Below are positions 26,201 to 34,299 of a stretch of DNA of 64,000 bases, piece by piece. The translations under genes and the position numbers were made by a program. The DNA is from Phlebotomus papatasi (lineage: Eukaryota; Arthropoda; Insecta; Diptera; Psychodidae). The notes beneath the pieces were generated by a model, which did not search any database, had not been told where the DNA came from, and saw nothing but the letters and a program-made list of their open reading frames with translations. Within the stretch, counting starts at the first letter, position 1; every line of letters begins with the position of its first letter. The stretch spans positions 51,160,712 through 51,224,711 of the forward strand of contig NC_077224.1 in assembly GCF_024763615.1 (NCBI RefSeq). The letters are read 5' to 3'.

Positions 26201-29200
26201 TTGCATACATCACGGCATTTTTGTAAATCATTCCAAAGATATCTCCTGTAGGTATGCAATTTTACTGTGTCACTGGAGTGAATTCGCAGGCGGTTTTTCA
26301 ATTCCGAAAAATACTTCCAAAGAGGGACTCTCTACAATGCGAAAGTACCTTTGAGATATAGCATGGAAGTAACGAGTTCTAGTGTTTCGCAAAGCATTGT
26401 CTTCTAATGTTGATTGCTCATCTGAAACAGTCCAAGATTAGATTCTCTTCAAAATTACTCTAATGAATCCTAGGAAATGTATTCCTTTGCAATTTTTTAT
26501 TATAGAACTTTTCTTCCTCTATCTTAAAAAGAAATACGTCTTTTAAGTCCAGTTCTAAAACCTATTTTTGGTTGGTAAACCGATTTCAATTCATCTGAAA
26601 CCATATGTATTTTAAGCTGAATTCTGTAAACGTTAACACGATACTCGCGAGGCAGTGTCATTTCCATATATTTGGTTAGCACTTTTTGTTCAACAACTGC
26701 TGACCAGTTAGCATATTTTTGCTGATCGATTCAACAAAAATATACTGAAAACGCTGTTGTTTTTTGCAGCTGGGAATTTTCTCGCTGATTTATAAAGAGC
26801 AGAAAAGCTAACTGAAAATAGAGTTGAAAGAGCAAATGCAATTTGTAAAAGCAGATTTTTGTTACTTTTTACCCCGAGTGGTCAAATTTGACAAATAAAT
26901 TTGTCCGCAATATTCAAAACAGACGAAGAATTCATCAGCGAATCCAAATTATTCTATTAACATTTCCTAGATCATAAATTTTGAATAATAATGTAAAGAA
27001 AATTGATGTTTCTAGTAATAAAATTATTTAAAAAATAAAGGAATTAAGGTTAAGACACTTAGATGTTTTTTTTCTTTCCATGGATTCTTAAAAACATTGA
27101 ACGTTTAAGAATGTTCATAACAGTTTTTTGTGAGAAAAATTTTAAACGTCAATCTTATTTATCTTGAAAGCTATCATATTTTGACATTTCCTACTTGTCA
27201 CATGTTCCCCTGTATTCTAAAAAAAATTGATATCCTAAAAAACTCTCCCTCGAAAAATTGTCGAGGAATATAAAATCTGTGTGCTTCTTCGATACAAAAA
27301 GCGATTTAACTTAATTAGGCAACAAATAAAATGAATTCTGAATTTTTAAAAATAAGAATTCCATTTTGTTTTGAAAAAAAAATACATATCAAATATCTTT
27401 TGTTATTAATCGTCTTATGCCCAACGTACAATAACTTTTGTTTACTAAACATATTTTTGACATTCCAATGAGTGAGTGAGATCTTGATCTAGTCATCTCG
27501 CTCACTCTCATAAGAAATTTTGAAAACATGTTTACAAACAAAAATTATTATGCGTTTAGCATTATCATTAAAAAAAAAAAACAAATTTTTCCCCATCATA
27601 CCTAAATAGTAACAATATTGAAATTCAATATTCAAATCTGAAATCGATTCAAAAATATTGATCAAAATAGCATTTTTCAACATTTTCGTCAAAACAAATT
27701 ATTCTAAATTGCTGAATTCATTGAATTTCCCATACTTTTGTACGATTGTGTGTTGTTTTTAGAAATTTTTGCACCACCTTGAATTCCGAAAATAATTTCT
27801 CAGTTGATTTGGAAGCGTGATAAAATACTTGAACTGCAATAAAACTACGGAAGTTAAGGTACACGGTATTGTGCCACGTTGGAAAATGTCTTATCGATTT
27901 AATTCAAGAAATTGTTCACTTGCAAAAGAATTTTCTCTTCTTGTAAATTGTCTCCTTAATTGAGAATTGAATTGTCTTGGAGAGAATTTTAAACAGATAG
28001 AGCCTATTCAGGTCAATTGGCACATTACATTTGAATGTTGTGTTTTATCTAATCTCTTGAGATAAAATTGAAATGTCTTGAGCATATCGATATTATGCTA
28101 TAGCAATGGTGATAGTAAATTAATATTCTCTTTTAATTATTTAATTTAGAGCCATAACAATTCACCATCTGCACAAAATTATTAACATAAAATCGTACAA
28201 ATACGTTTAAGAAATTTGATAGTATTAAAGTTTCATTATTATTATCATAATATGTTATATCGCACTGAGGCTATTTTAGTGACAAATTGAGGATTTGAGA
28301 TTTTTTTTCGAATTGAAGCTCTCAAAAATTTAATTTAAAATTAATTTAATTTAAAATGAGAAAGGTATAAAATAGAATAATTTATTCATTCAAAAATATT
28401 TAATTCATTTATTATTAAAAATTAATCATTCTTCGCTTAAATGTCGTTATTTCAGTTTTGTACAGTTACAATTCAAAAATTCGCGCAGTTTCCATAAAAT
28501 TAATAAAACTGAACTTGAAAAGTATAAAACATTTTCTAACGCCACTAAAATCGCAAGAGTGCGATAAAATGTGTCACATTTATTTTTGTTTATTTTGAAT
28601 TTTAATTACGTTTTTAGATAAAAACTATAAAAAGTTTTCCAATTTTCAAATTATATAAAATAAAATTAGAGAATCAAATAACTAAATATTTAAGTGATGA
28701 GAAGAATTCAATTAAAAGTATTTCTTGCCAAATATAACAAAATTTTATTTGAGGTTAGAGACGACATAACCCCATATTCCATAATTACTTTTGCGTACAA
28801 TAAAACAAAAAGCATATTTTATAATACTTAGTACTTAGTTTTGATAGATCCTTGAAGTTTTCGTGAAAAAAAAGTATTATACCATTACAATTACAACAGG
28901 GAGTTCCGCTTTCAAAGAAATTCTCTGGACCGAAAAAAAACCCACAAATTCACTCCAGAATGATACGGAAAAATTGCGTACCCACAGAAGAGGTCTTTGG
29001 AACAATCTACGGAAACGCCGTGATGAATGCAAAAATTTTCGGCACGAATTTTTTAGCCTATTTTCAGCGCCAACGGTTAACAAAAGATGTATTTCAAATT
29101 TACTCCGTCAATTAATTTCGTCAGATATCTTTAAGATTTCTGCAGAAAAAATCTACACCTCTGCCGAAAATCTGCCGAGAAATCTGTAGATATTCCTACG

Positions 29201-31507
29201 AATTTTATTTGGGCTTGGGACAAAATTCGTCAGAAATTTTTGCAGATTTTCTGACGAATCCTGGTGCATACTCTGACGAATTTCTGTGGATATTTTGCCG
29301 ATTTTCTGTAGATTTTTCTACATTCCAGACTTTCCAGACAGCTGTGTCTGAAAATATGGAATATTTTTCACTGAAGTTTGCAAAATTCAGTAGTTATTCT
29401 TGGTGATATCACAGTGTTTATATAAAATAAAGAACTCTGCAACGCTGTTTTATAAGTAGAGAATAGTGAAATGATATATTTAAACAGAGTGTCGACCTAA
29501 ATTTTGTGTTTTTGTATCATTCTATTGGCGATTTTTAAGAAATTAGTATTTTTGCTCGCATCTTTCTAGTTATCTAAAATGTTTAATCGGTAATGCTTGT
29601 TAAGCAGAGCATACCATTTTCTTTGTAACTTCTACAGTTTTTTGATAAATCAACAATATTTTTGTTGAGACAATGGAGACTATGCAGATTTCCAATGCAG
29701 AAATTCTGCCGAGAATCTGCAGATTTTCTACGTAGAAATTCTGCCGAGAATCTGCAGATTTTCTACGTAGAAATTCTGCCGAAAATCTACACATTTTCTA
29801 CGTAGAAATTCTGCCGAAAATCTACAGATTTTCTACGTCGAAATTCTGCCGAAAATCTACAGAATTTCTCTAAATGTACTAGAATACACCGTTACAATTC
29901 AAATAACCTCCGAGTAAAATCGGCAGGTAGAGCAATGATTTGACGGGCGATTTTTGAATAATTTTTTTCGGATTTTTTTCTTGACCTTACGTTTGTTCCC
30001 GAGCTAGAGGTCAAACGGTAAGAGATATCGTCTTCCGGTCTTCGATAACACCCCCCATAAGTGGATATTATCTCGGACGGTCCACCCAGCTTTCCTGATC
30101 TAAAATGTGTGCCTTTTCTAAAAGTTATCGAAGTGTCTCTGTTAACTTATCAAAGGCAGAAAAGGAGAACTGGAGACGAAAATTTTAGAAATGGTATTTT
30201 TTTTTTAGTTTTTATAGGGTAAGTGTGCCAAATTTCGGCATAATTGCATGCAAGCGCCAAAGTCTCAAGTTTGAAATATATTTAATAGAAATTGATTCTT
30301 TTCATTCCTTCTACTTAAGGAGTGTTGCTTAGAACCTTGTAGACAGTTTATCGTGTTTATTTACTTTAAAATCATTCTTAATACATTTTAAAATGAATAA
30401 AAATTTAGGCATAGCTTTGGTGCCCTATTTCGGCCACCTTTATTCTCATAGTTCCTTGCCCTTCGGGTATTCTTCAAATGCCTTTTTCACGTAATCTCGT
30501 TTGTCGAAGATACATTTTTTGTTATTCTTTTGCATTGTATAATCTCTAGAGTACGTAAAATCTAAAAGTTCATGGAAATTCAAGGAACAAAAAAGGTGGC
30601 CGAAATTGCAAGCTGGCCGGAATTTGGCACACTTACCCTATGTAAAAACTAAAAATTCATGAAAATTCGAGGAACAAAAAGGTGGTCGGAATTGCAATCT
30701 GGCCGGAATTTGGCACACTTACCCTAGTTCCTTAATCAAAATCGAGGAAAAATTTAAATAAAGATCCTCGTTATTTCTTAAATTTCTAGCAAAAAAAAAA
30801 TAAGTCTAAGTCTTTTAATGCTTTCAAAAAAGAGGAATTCTAGCGAAGTTTTCAGCTTTTTATTTTGCGGTTTGCATAAAATAAATACTACGTGCTCTTG
30901 AGACAAAACACAGTGTGACCTCGGGAGTTGTTTAGGTTTGCAAGACCCTGTGTGCTTTCCGTCAGAAACCAGAACCAGGGAAATCTTCCCAAAAATCGAG
31001 AATCTGGGAGGATTCCCAAAAATGAATCAGAAAAGCTTCCGCAGAGATTGGCATGTTTTATCGGCAAGTGCACAGAGTCTAGCGATTGGAAGCTGATGAT
31101 GTGGTTCAGAGAGAGAGAAGAAAAAAAGAAGAAGTAAAGGCACTCACAGCTATTTGGATTTCTCGTTTAGCCACATTGAGGTCATAGTCATTGTTGACAT
31201 ACATTCGCTTCAATGCGTATCGCGCAGATCCATTGTTGGACTTCACCAAGAAGACCATCGCAAATCCACCTGGAAAGAGGGAGGAAGATGATCCAGTCAC
31301 TCCAGACGTTTCCCCTAGACCCAGGCCTATTGATTTTCCCATGCCACCCTGGCCAGAAAGAGATCACTCACCTTCCGCGAGAATGTCTTCCACGGTGACA
31401 GTTGATCTGCCCACGACAAACACCTTCCCGATGTAGTTACTGGACTCCTTGGTGGTGGCATTTTCCAATTTCTCATTCTTCTCGAACTTGGAGAAAATCT
31501 TCTTCAT
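8226..31507 (-). CDS. Nak: Numb-associated kinase, AAK1/BIKE family (7 coding exons)
   Basis: Exons join as 31507-31372, 31269-31148, 22207-21521, 16782-16118, 12217-11880, 8777-8556 and 8263-8226, giving 2208 nt and 735 residues. All six introns are GT-AG and every phase matches. The kinase domain runs from about residue 30 to 305: glycine loop around 44-51, ATP lysine K66, helix-C E82, catalytic HRD 164-166, DFG 184-186, APE 217-219. The tail is low-complexity Pro/Ser/Gln with the family signature SVAPRQRPKA, a YPDPF, a WNPF and a DPFGSAPF motif, which bind clathrin adaptors and EH-domain proteins. In the family, such kinases phosphorylate the AP2 mu subunit and regulate endocytosis and Numb. 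The ATG at 31507 was chosen because MKK matches the start of AAK1/BIKE and it has a purine at -3. The first six exons are secure from homology; exon 7 is predicted. Longer BIKE-like isoforms cannot be excluded. Confidence 0.92.
8556..8777 (-). CDS. Nak: Nak coding exon 6 (DPFGxxPF motif)
   Basis: Encodes residues 650-723 plus one base. Acceptor ATTCGAAG/GTCTC restores serine 650. The exon contains EDDPFGSAPFSLP, a repeated signature of BIKE/AAK1 tails, then REKAKAVAATTKKSG. A usable donor GGAG/GTAAAG sits just before an in-frame TGA at 8545-8547. If that donor is skipped the protein ends GGKA within this exon. Confidence 0.82.
8778..9894. other. Nak intron 5, part with recurring GGGCGTGGC words
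   Basis: Intronic sequence in which GC-box-like words (ACGCCCCTTTAAGG, GGCGTGGCTTC, GGGGCGTGGCC, AGGCGTGGCCT) recur at about 8883, 9206, 9470 and 9620 in an otherwise AT-rich stretch, on both strands. No element ends were found. Confidence 0.45.
9895..11400. repeat. Degenerate minisatellite 2 in Nak intron 5
   Basis: Tandem units of roughly 85-95 bp with an inner period near 30 bp, built on 'gaaaatcccggaaccttgaatattc' and 'cagacctcggaaatttt' words. A longer block around 10080 recurs near 10441, and another at 10393 recurs near 10991. Minus-strand frames of 225, 209 and 91 codons stay open through it because stop codons are absent from the unit. The peptide is a simple repeat (GIFKISGYSRFRDL-like) without a known domain. 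Confidence 0.75.
11401..11879. other. Nak intron 5, 5' part
   Basis: Minisatellite units fade out by about 11480. The rest is AT-rich intron with no recognised element. Confidence 0.3.
11880..12217 (-). CDS. Nak: Nak coding exon 5 (NPF endocytic motif)
   Basis: Encodes residues 537-649 plus one base. Acceptor TATTTTACAG/G completes the lysine codon split from exon 4 (K-VYASETSQFLAPF). The key block is TWNPFEDSFSQMSE followed by FGAEFDKIRHQG, equivalent to the WNPF-D..FSKL segment in the AAK1 tail. NPF binds EH-domain proteins. The donor is A/GTGAGTATT. Confidence 0.88.
12218..12615. other. Nak intron 4, acceptor-distal part
   Basis: AT-rich intron sequence. No repeat family or exon recognised. 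Confidence 0.3.
12616..12924. mobile_element. TIR family E (pogo/Tigger-like), copy 1
   Basis: CAGTAGACTCTCGCAAATTC ... GAGAGAGTCTACTG flanked by TA on both sides. CAGTAGA-type ends and TA duplication are typical of pogo/Tigger elements in the Tc1/mariner superfamily. It is about 309 bp with no transposase frame, so a non-autonomous derivative. Confidence 0.8.
13049..13215. mobile_element. TIR family I, half copy
   Basis: Begins GGGAATTCTGTAGCAATATG and contains 'gacaaagtcatatgacaaa' and 'cataaagctccttg', matching in reverse the right half of the complete copy at 38943-39312. Confidence 0.55.
13216..15750. repeat. Degenerate minisatellite 3 in Nak intron 4
   Basis: About 2.5 kb of diverged units near 16-18 bp, of the form 'attcgggattttgaccg' and 'tttggctttcggaatttcgacc', with larger recurring phrases. 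The array at 43450-44690 is the same family in opposite orientation. Small open frames in it are chance products. Confidence 0.75.
15751..16117. other. Nak intron 4, donor-proximal part
   Basis: Non-repetitive AT-rich intron leading to the exon 4 donor. Nothing recognised. Confidence 0.3.
16118..16782 (-). CDS. Nak: Nak coding exon 4 (Pro/Gln/Ser-rich linker)
   Basis: Encodes residues 316-536 plus two bases. It begins KLPAPSLDSLPDP after acceptor CACTTTTAG and contains the conserved TSVAPRQRPKA segment that follows the kinase domain in AAK1 and BIKE. Alanine, proline and glutamine runs follow (KQQQQKA), then YPDPFREP, an adaptor-binding DPF. It ends HRRNMSDTSAFN, resembling the HRR.LSD stretch of AAK1, with donor AA/GTGAGT. 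The plus strand of this exon is also open for 111 codons, which I treat as a shadow. Confidence 0.92.
16783..17506. other. Nak intron 3, 3' part
   Basis: AT-rich. A lone 'acagtatacctcgg' at about 16926 resembles a pogo/Tigger end but no partner was found. A reverse fragment of repeat Z lies at 17250-17300. Confidence 0.35.
17507..18399. mobile_element. TIR family P, copy 1 (complete, 893 bp)
   Basis: GGGTGGAATCACCACTTCTC ... ATAAGTGGTTACTCAACCC, flanked by TA. Arms share the words CCACTT..CGCCACTT. The inner sequence repeats 'aagtggt' and 'gcgacg' words. No transposase frame is visible. A second copy is at 46629-47420. Confidence 0.75.
18400..18774. other. Nak intron 3 spacer
   Basis: AT-rich spacer between element P and family A. 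Nothing recognised. Confidence 0.3.
18775..19026 (+). mobile_element. TIR family A, copy 6
   Basis: CACTGAGAGAAATCC ... TTTCTGTG with TA immediately outside both ends. Confidence 0.8.
19027..19313 (+). repeat. Dispersed repeat U, copy 1
   Basis: Starts near 'tttaccgtttaccggttctcaa', continues with repeated 'accgatt' words and ends 'gactttgaaaaacc'. Other copies: 25745-26000 (reverse), 39430-39850, 40590-40715, 41385-41530, 41810-41960. No terminal inverted repeats; possibly a fragment of a larger element. Confidence 0.6.
19314..20844. repeat. 1.5-kb near-perfect inverted repeat (palindrome)
   Basis: Left arm 19314-19985 and right arm 20147-20844 are reverse complements with few differences, around a diverged core of about 160 bp. 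Each arm carries the same 68-69 codon frame beginning MFLNF(A/T)YVKIHDQIIY, read outside-in. It has no known domain and is mirrored only because the arms are. The arms have differing micro-changes (ATACCCTTATT versus ATAGGAGTATA), so this is not one strand read twice. Confidence 0.85.
20846..20998. mobile_element. TIR family C, half copy
   Basis: Left half only: 'cggcataccttttttagatcagggaaatt' through the 'tttctttttcacacg' block, without the complementary right end. Confidence 0.55.
21000..21185. repeat. Dispersed repeat Z, copy 3
   Basis: Shares 'ggaattatggccatt', 'gatcagggggatcggggga' and 'ctgatcgaaagctct' blocks with 530-650. Confidence 0.5.
21186..21343 (+). mobile_element. TIR family A, copy 7 (3' truncated)
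   Basis: CACTGATGAGAGAAATCC to 'cttgaaaaggtata'. The right third is missing. It ends about 180 bp from the Nak exon 3 donor. Confidence 0.7.
21521..22207 (-). CDS. Nak: Nak coding exon 3 (kinase catalytic core)
   Basis: A single 687-nt exon encoding residues 87-315. It starts SNLNGHKNIIGYIDSSI after acceptor TGACAG and holds the catalytic loop HRDIKVEN, the DFGSAT motif, the activation segment EEEIKKYTTLSYRAPEM and ADIWALGC. The sequence is close to human AAK1/BIKE throughout. It ends KENPVQNLH before donor CAT/GTAAGT. An exon this large without interruption suggests loss of ancestral introns; I infer that and cannot show it. Confidence 0.95.
22350..22796 (+). mobile_element. TIR family B, copy 1
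   Basis: Ends GGTAAGTGTGCCAAATTTCG and GGCCGGAATTTGGCACAC; about 430-445 bp. On the minus strand it keeps a fragment MQKNSKKCSFDKRDDVKK, discussed under copy 4. Inside Nak intron 2. Confidence 0.8.
22797..23107. other. Nak intron 2 spacer
   Basis: AT-rich spacer with nothing recognised. Confidence 0.3.
23108..23343. mobile_element. TIR family E, copy 2
   Basis: CAGTAGAGACTCTCACTC ... GAGAGAGTCTACTG flanked by TA. It is shorter than copy 1 through internal deletion. Confidence 0.75.
23445..23659. mobile_element. TIR family G, copy 1
   Basis: Arms of about 50 bp starting GGGTAAAGTGCTCTCCCTTC and containing GAACGTTCATGCCTTCGAAT; flanked by TA. The second copy is in the transporter intron (48898-49112). 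Confidence 0.8.
23935..24060 (+). repeat. Dispersed repeat V, left part
   Basis: 'catgacatttcctatatttc' to 'gttttctgtcattgt'. It continues beyond element Q at 25522-25560 ('agaatgaattagcaaa'). The uninterrupted paralogue is at 40785-40915. Confidence 0.65.
24062..25521 (+). mobile_element. TIR element Q (1460 bp) with vestigial frame
   Basis: Ends GGGTGGATACC and GGTCCATCCACCC, with ATGCCACT words in both arms. Comparison with the unoccupied site at 40870-40890 (TTGTAGAATGAATTAGC) places the insertion at TA. A 63-codon frame at 24854-25045 contains IPRTSAFSEKIRENRE, reminiscent of the 'IPrSTlS..ikNReki' segment of CENP-B/pogo DNA-binding domains, with stops before and after. This is a decayed, possibly once autonomous, pogo-like element. 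Confidence 0.65.
25745..26000 (-). repeat. Dispersed repeat U, reverse copy
   Basis: Reverse complement of the 'tttaccgttta..accgatt..gaccttgaaaaacc' series, including the 'aaatgggatt' and 'ggtcttggaa' blocks. Confidence 0.6.
26003..26345 (-). repeat. Dispersed repeat X, copy 1
   Basis: Reverse-orientation partner of 28895-29125: shares 'aattcactcca', 'tctttggaa', 'gccgtgatg.atgcaaa' and 'ccaacggtt' in order. The minus frame gives LWNDLQKCRDVCKAF-like residues, interrupted by stops. Confidence 0.5.
26346..27419. other. Nak intron 2, unassigned
   Basis: AT-rich. The segment 26680-26780 ('caacaaaaatatactgaaaacgctg') resembles 34515-34565, suggesting another diverged repeat. No gene seen. Confidence 0.3.
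27422..27558. mobile_element. TIR family H, copy 1
   Basis: Short element with ends CAACGTACAATAACTTTTGT and complementary 'acaaacaaaaattattatgcg'; the centre has GAGTGAGTGAG / CTCGCTCACTC. The partner is at 51261-51399. Confidence 0.65.
27700..28894. other. Nak intron 2, unassigned
   Basis: AT-rich intron sequence without recognised repeats, exons or RNAs. Confidence 0.3.
28895..29125 (+). repeat. Dispersed repeat X, copy 2
   Basis: Partner of 26003-26345. The plus frame (28863-29189, 108 codons) reads EKKPTNSLQNDTEKL and LWNNLRKRRDECKNF. The LWN.L.K.RD.CK pattern is loosely like MADF/SANT-type domains, but the match is too short to name. Confidence 0.45.
29126..29335. repeat. Minisatellite 4, diverged part
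   Basis: Scattered units of the 'attctgccgaaaatctgcagattttc' type seen more cleanly at 29685-29870. Confidence 0.5.
29685..29870. repeat. Minisatellite 4, tandem part
   Basis: Five to six units of about 35 bp: 'tctacgtagaaattctgccg' followed by 'a(a/g)aatct(a/g)cagatttt'. The 64-codon minus frame here (repeating FLRRKSADSRQN) is a by-product. Confidence 0.75.
30217..30638 (+). mobile_element. TIR family B, copy 2
   Basis: GGGTAAGTGTGCCAAATTTC ... GGAATTTGGCACACTTACCC with TA on both sides. Confidence 0.85.
30641..30724 (+). repeat. Family B right-end duplicate
   Basis: Repeats the final 84 bp of a family-B element directly after copy 2 ('gtaaaaactaaaaattc' to 'cacacttaccc'). It is closer to copies 1 and 5 than to its neighbour, so it is not a simple tandem slip. 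Confidence 0.7.
30725..31147. other. Nak intron 2, donor-proximal part
   Basis: Non-repetitive intron sequence up to the exon 2 donor. Small open frames on both strands have no family resemblance. Confidence 0.3.
31148..31269 (-). CDS. Nak: Nak coding exon 2 (ATP-binding lysine)
   Basis: Encodes residues 46-86: GGFAMVFLV completes the glycine loop, YALKRM carries the ATP-contacting lysine (K66), and KREIQI contains the helix-C glutamate (E82). The acceptor is TTTCCAG/GTGGA and the donor is GCT/GTGAGTG. The exon ends in phase 0, as exon 3 requires. Confidence 0.92.
31372..31507 (-). CDS. Nak: Nak coding exon 1 (start codon, glycine-loop beginning)
   Basis: Encodes residues 1-45 plus one base of codon 46. 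It opens with MKKIFSKFEK and ends VEDILAE, the start of the kinase glycine loop. The donor is GAAG/GTGAGTG. The frame stays open upstream to about 31588 but has no ATG there, only GTG, so the start at 31507 is the only ATG candidate in this exon. Intron 1 is only 102 bp, in contrast to the multi-kilobase introns that follow. Confidence 0.92.
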
Positions 31508-32087
31508 GTCTCCGGACTTCCGGACGCGTCCGCCACCTTTTCTTTTTGCGCTGCGGAAATTTTCAAGGGCGACCCCCTCAAACACCACTAAAACCCACTT
31601 TGATCCACAATTTCACAAGTCACAAACCCAATTCACACCCCAAATGCACAGATACTTGGACAAATAATGAAAATTTCCGGGGTTTTCTTCTGCATCCGCC
31701 CCAGAAAAAAAAAGACAAGACACTTTTTTCGCCCCCTTTTCTTACGGTGCTGTCAAAAGAAATTTTTTGTCGGACAGGAAAACCACCTCACATCCACGCT
31801 ATCACACACGCATTTCACACGAAGGGAGTCCGGGAGAGGCTCTACTTGGTCTTCCACGGGATAGAATTCTCATTTAATCGATTTTTCTTGGGTAATTTTC
31901 ACTTTTTTCCCACGAAATCGCACTTTTCTCTACGACATGACGTGCCTTCTGAGCTTTCCGGAATGTCAGTCAGCAGCAATTGCCATGCCAGTAGACTTTT
32001 CCGGACAAATCCACTATCAAGCATGTTCCCGCTGTATTTCCTGTATTTCCTCGTTGGTTTGAAAATGAACTTTTTCCGTTATAAACA
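31508..32087 (-). promoter_or_regulatory. Nak: Nak 5' UTR and probable promoter region
   Basis: About 580 bp immediately upstream of the Nak start codon that is less repetitive and richer in G and C than the surrounding sequence. It contains none of the inserted-element families found elsewhere, except for a possible family-A end (CACTGAGAG) at its far edge, 32088. No clear TATA box was identified. A 229-codon plus-strand open frame crosses it but has no recognisable domain. The transcription start is unknown. Confidence 0.4.
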
Positions 32088-33220
32088 CTGAGAGAAAAAA
32101 TTAAAAATAGCTTTTTTAAGTATAAAAATATTTCTCGAAACACTAACTAGATTTTTTTACAAATCTTATTTTTCCTTTTATTTATTATTTTGAGAAGAGT
32201 AAAATGAGGTATTTTGCAATCATTTCTAATTTTAATATTTCAAATTTCCTCAATTTTTCAGGTAAGCAAAGAGCAAAAGAAAAGCTCGAAGCTTTCGAAG
32301 GTACCAAGCCTCGCAATCAAAAGTATTTTTTTTTTTAATAGTTTTTCCTATTTAAAATAGTAAAAAAGTGTGAAAATTGCAATTAAGAAACGTACTAAAA
32401 CAAAGTTAGTAACTTGACCAGTAAGTGTATTCTGCAACATCTGACAATGCCATATGAAAATTTGCATTCGAATCTCAGGAGAGCTTTTTCGAAAATGTGA
32501 TTCTGTAGTCATGACATTGCCATTATTTGTGAAATTGTCAGAAGTGACATAACACTTAAAACTCGAACCAAAAAATCACGTAAAATACCAAACTTGCATA
32601 AAATGCCAGTGCAGATAATCTCAACATAAAAGCAATTTTTCAATCTGTAAGACTACCACGGCAGTTCTAGGACTCATAAATTCATTTTTCAATAAATATT
32701 TTCCCATTTTCTTGTGATTTTTATATGCATTTTCTGAAAATTGACAAAAATGTCCAAGTGAATTTTTACAGATTTTCGTAGCAAAAACCCACTTTCCTTT
32801 GAATTTCCTTTTTCCTAGCAATTTGGCAAGGATTTTAAAAATTTTCAAATTCTCATATAGTTTGTTCTTTTTTTAAGAAAATTTTATGGGAAATTCCAAC
32901 AGGAATTCGTAAGAGAAAAACAAGGCGTAAAATGAATTTTCACCTTAGTTTTCTCTACAGTACTACTTTACAACAATTCTGGGTTTTATATTATTTAATC
33001 ATTATTTTAACATTTTCACGGTTTTCACGTATTTTTTGCGATCTTTCTGATTCGTGACAAAACTCAAAAAGTCTTGACATTTTTTAGGTTATGTAGTATA
33101 AGCCATTCAAATGTCCATTTCTGATGCCAACTCCATATAAAAATGGTGGCATTTTACACCAATTTGATATTCTACGCCCATTTTAGGTGTGATTCCTTCT
33201 AATCACACCTATTGTAATCC
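32088..33220. other. Upstream of Nak, mostly unassigned
   Basis: Starts with a family-A-like end (CACTGAGAG) lacking a partner. About 32421-32556 resembles family I ('ttctgcaacatctgacaatgcc' and 'tgacattgccatt'). No gene recognised. Confidence 0.35.
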
Positions 33221-33224
33221 TCGA

Positions 33225-33790
33225 ATCCTCGGATTTTCTCAAAGTCCTCCGATCGAGCTGAAATTCACAGGGTATATGTTTTGAACATCCCTGACGCCGA
33301 AAATCATAAGCCGGCAATTTCGAATCCGGCTGCCGTCCGACCGGCCGTCCGGCCGTCCGTACTACGCAATATCTCTGGTTTGCATAGAGATATCTTCATA
33401 AATTTTTTTTTAATATATCTACGCGCGCGTACGACGATTTCTGTGCTATTAGTGTTTTGAAACACCGGTTAAAAATCACGTTTTGTAGTTTATCTCGAAA
33501 TCTAGGTATGCGATTTTGAATTTTTTATGTTTATGTTGTAGTCCAGAAAATTTGGACCAATTAAAAAAAAATTTAAGACATTCGTCGAGCAGTTCTCGAG
33601 ATGTTTCACTTTAAAGATTTCAATTTTAAGAAAATTTGCTTGGCGGGAAAAAAAGCGGGAGAAGCGGCGTCGGACAAGCTTTCCCCATATATATAGCACT
33701 CTCTCACTCTCCCTTTCCCACTCTCCCTCTCTACATAGTGACTCTATATTCGAAGATTTGTAAGATGGCATATACACCTACGATCTGCGA
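33225..33790. repeat. Repeat with CCGTCCG/CCGGCCGTCC words
   Basis: 'ccgtccgaccggccgtccgg' followed by 'tacgcaatatctctggtttg' is a GC-rich island in AT-rich DNA with the look of a dispersed repeat. The block 725-1000 has comparable 'ggacggacgggacggacc'. Confidence 0.4.
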
Positions 33791-33794
33791 TGTC

Positions 33795-34290
33795 TTTCGT
33801 GGATCTTCGCGAGGCGCGAATTTTTTCTCAGATTTTCGCTGGGCGCGTAATTTTTCGCGGAGTTTCAAAGGGCGCGAATTTTTTTGATGATTACGGGGCA
33901 TGAATTTTTCGCGGATTTTCTCAGGGCGTGAAATTTTTCGCGAGTAGCGTAATTTTTCACGAAATTTCGCTGGGCACGAATTTTTTCGCAGATTTTCACG
34001 GGACGCGTAATTTTTCGCGGAGCTTCGCGGGTCACGTATTTTTCGAAAATGTTCGCGGATTTTCGTTGGGCGCGAATTTTTTCCGCGGATATTCGCGTTA
34101 CGCGTAATTTTTCGCGGAGTTTCGCAGGTCGCGTATTTTTTCGCGAATTTTCGCGAGGCGGGAATTTTTTCCCTGATTTTTGTGGGGCGCGAATTTTTCC
34201 CGGATTTTCGCGGTGCTCGTATTTTTTCGCAAATTTTCGCGGGGTGCGAATTGTTTCGCGGATTTTCGCGGGGCGCGATTTTGTCGGGTC
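33795..34290. repeat. GC-rich minisatellite 5
   Basis: About 15 units near 30-35 bp: 'tttcgcggattttcgcgggg' plus 'cgcgaatttt'. The minus frame of 147 codons (RENSRKNTRPAKLREKLR-like) and the plus frame of 87 codons are both products of the unit. CpG density is unusual for this window. Confidence 0.75.
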
Positions 34291-34299
34291 ACTGACAGA

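Noticed and set aside
29685..29870. CRISPR array
   Set aside because: Units are contiguous tandem repeats without spacers, in eukaryotic intron DNA.
31402..32091. 229-codon plus-strand open frame opposite the Nak start
   Set aside because: Overlaps Nak exon 1 and its promoter, no domain, composition (many H, F, P) typical of antisense reading. Treated as a shadow.
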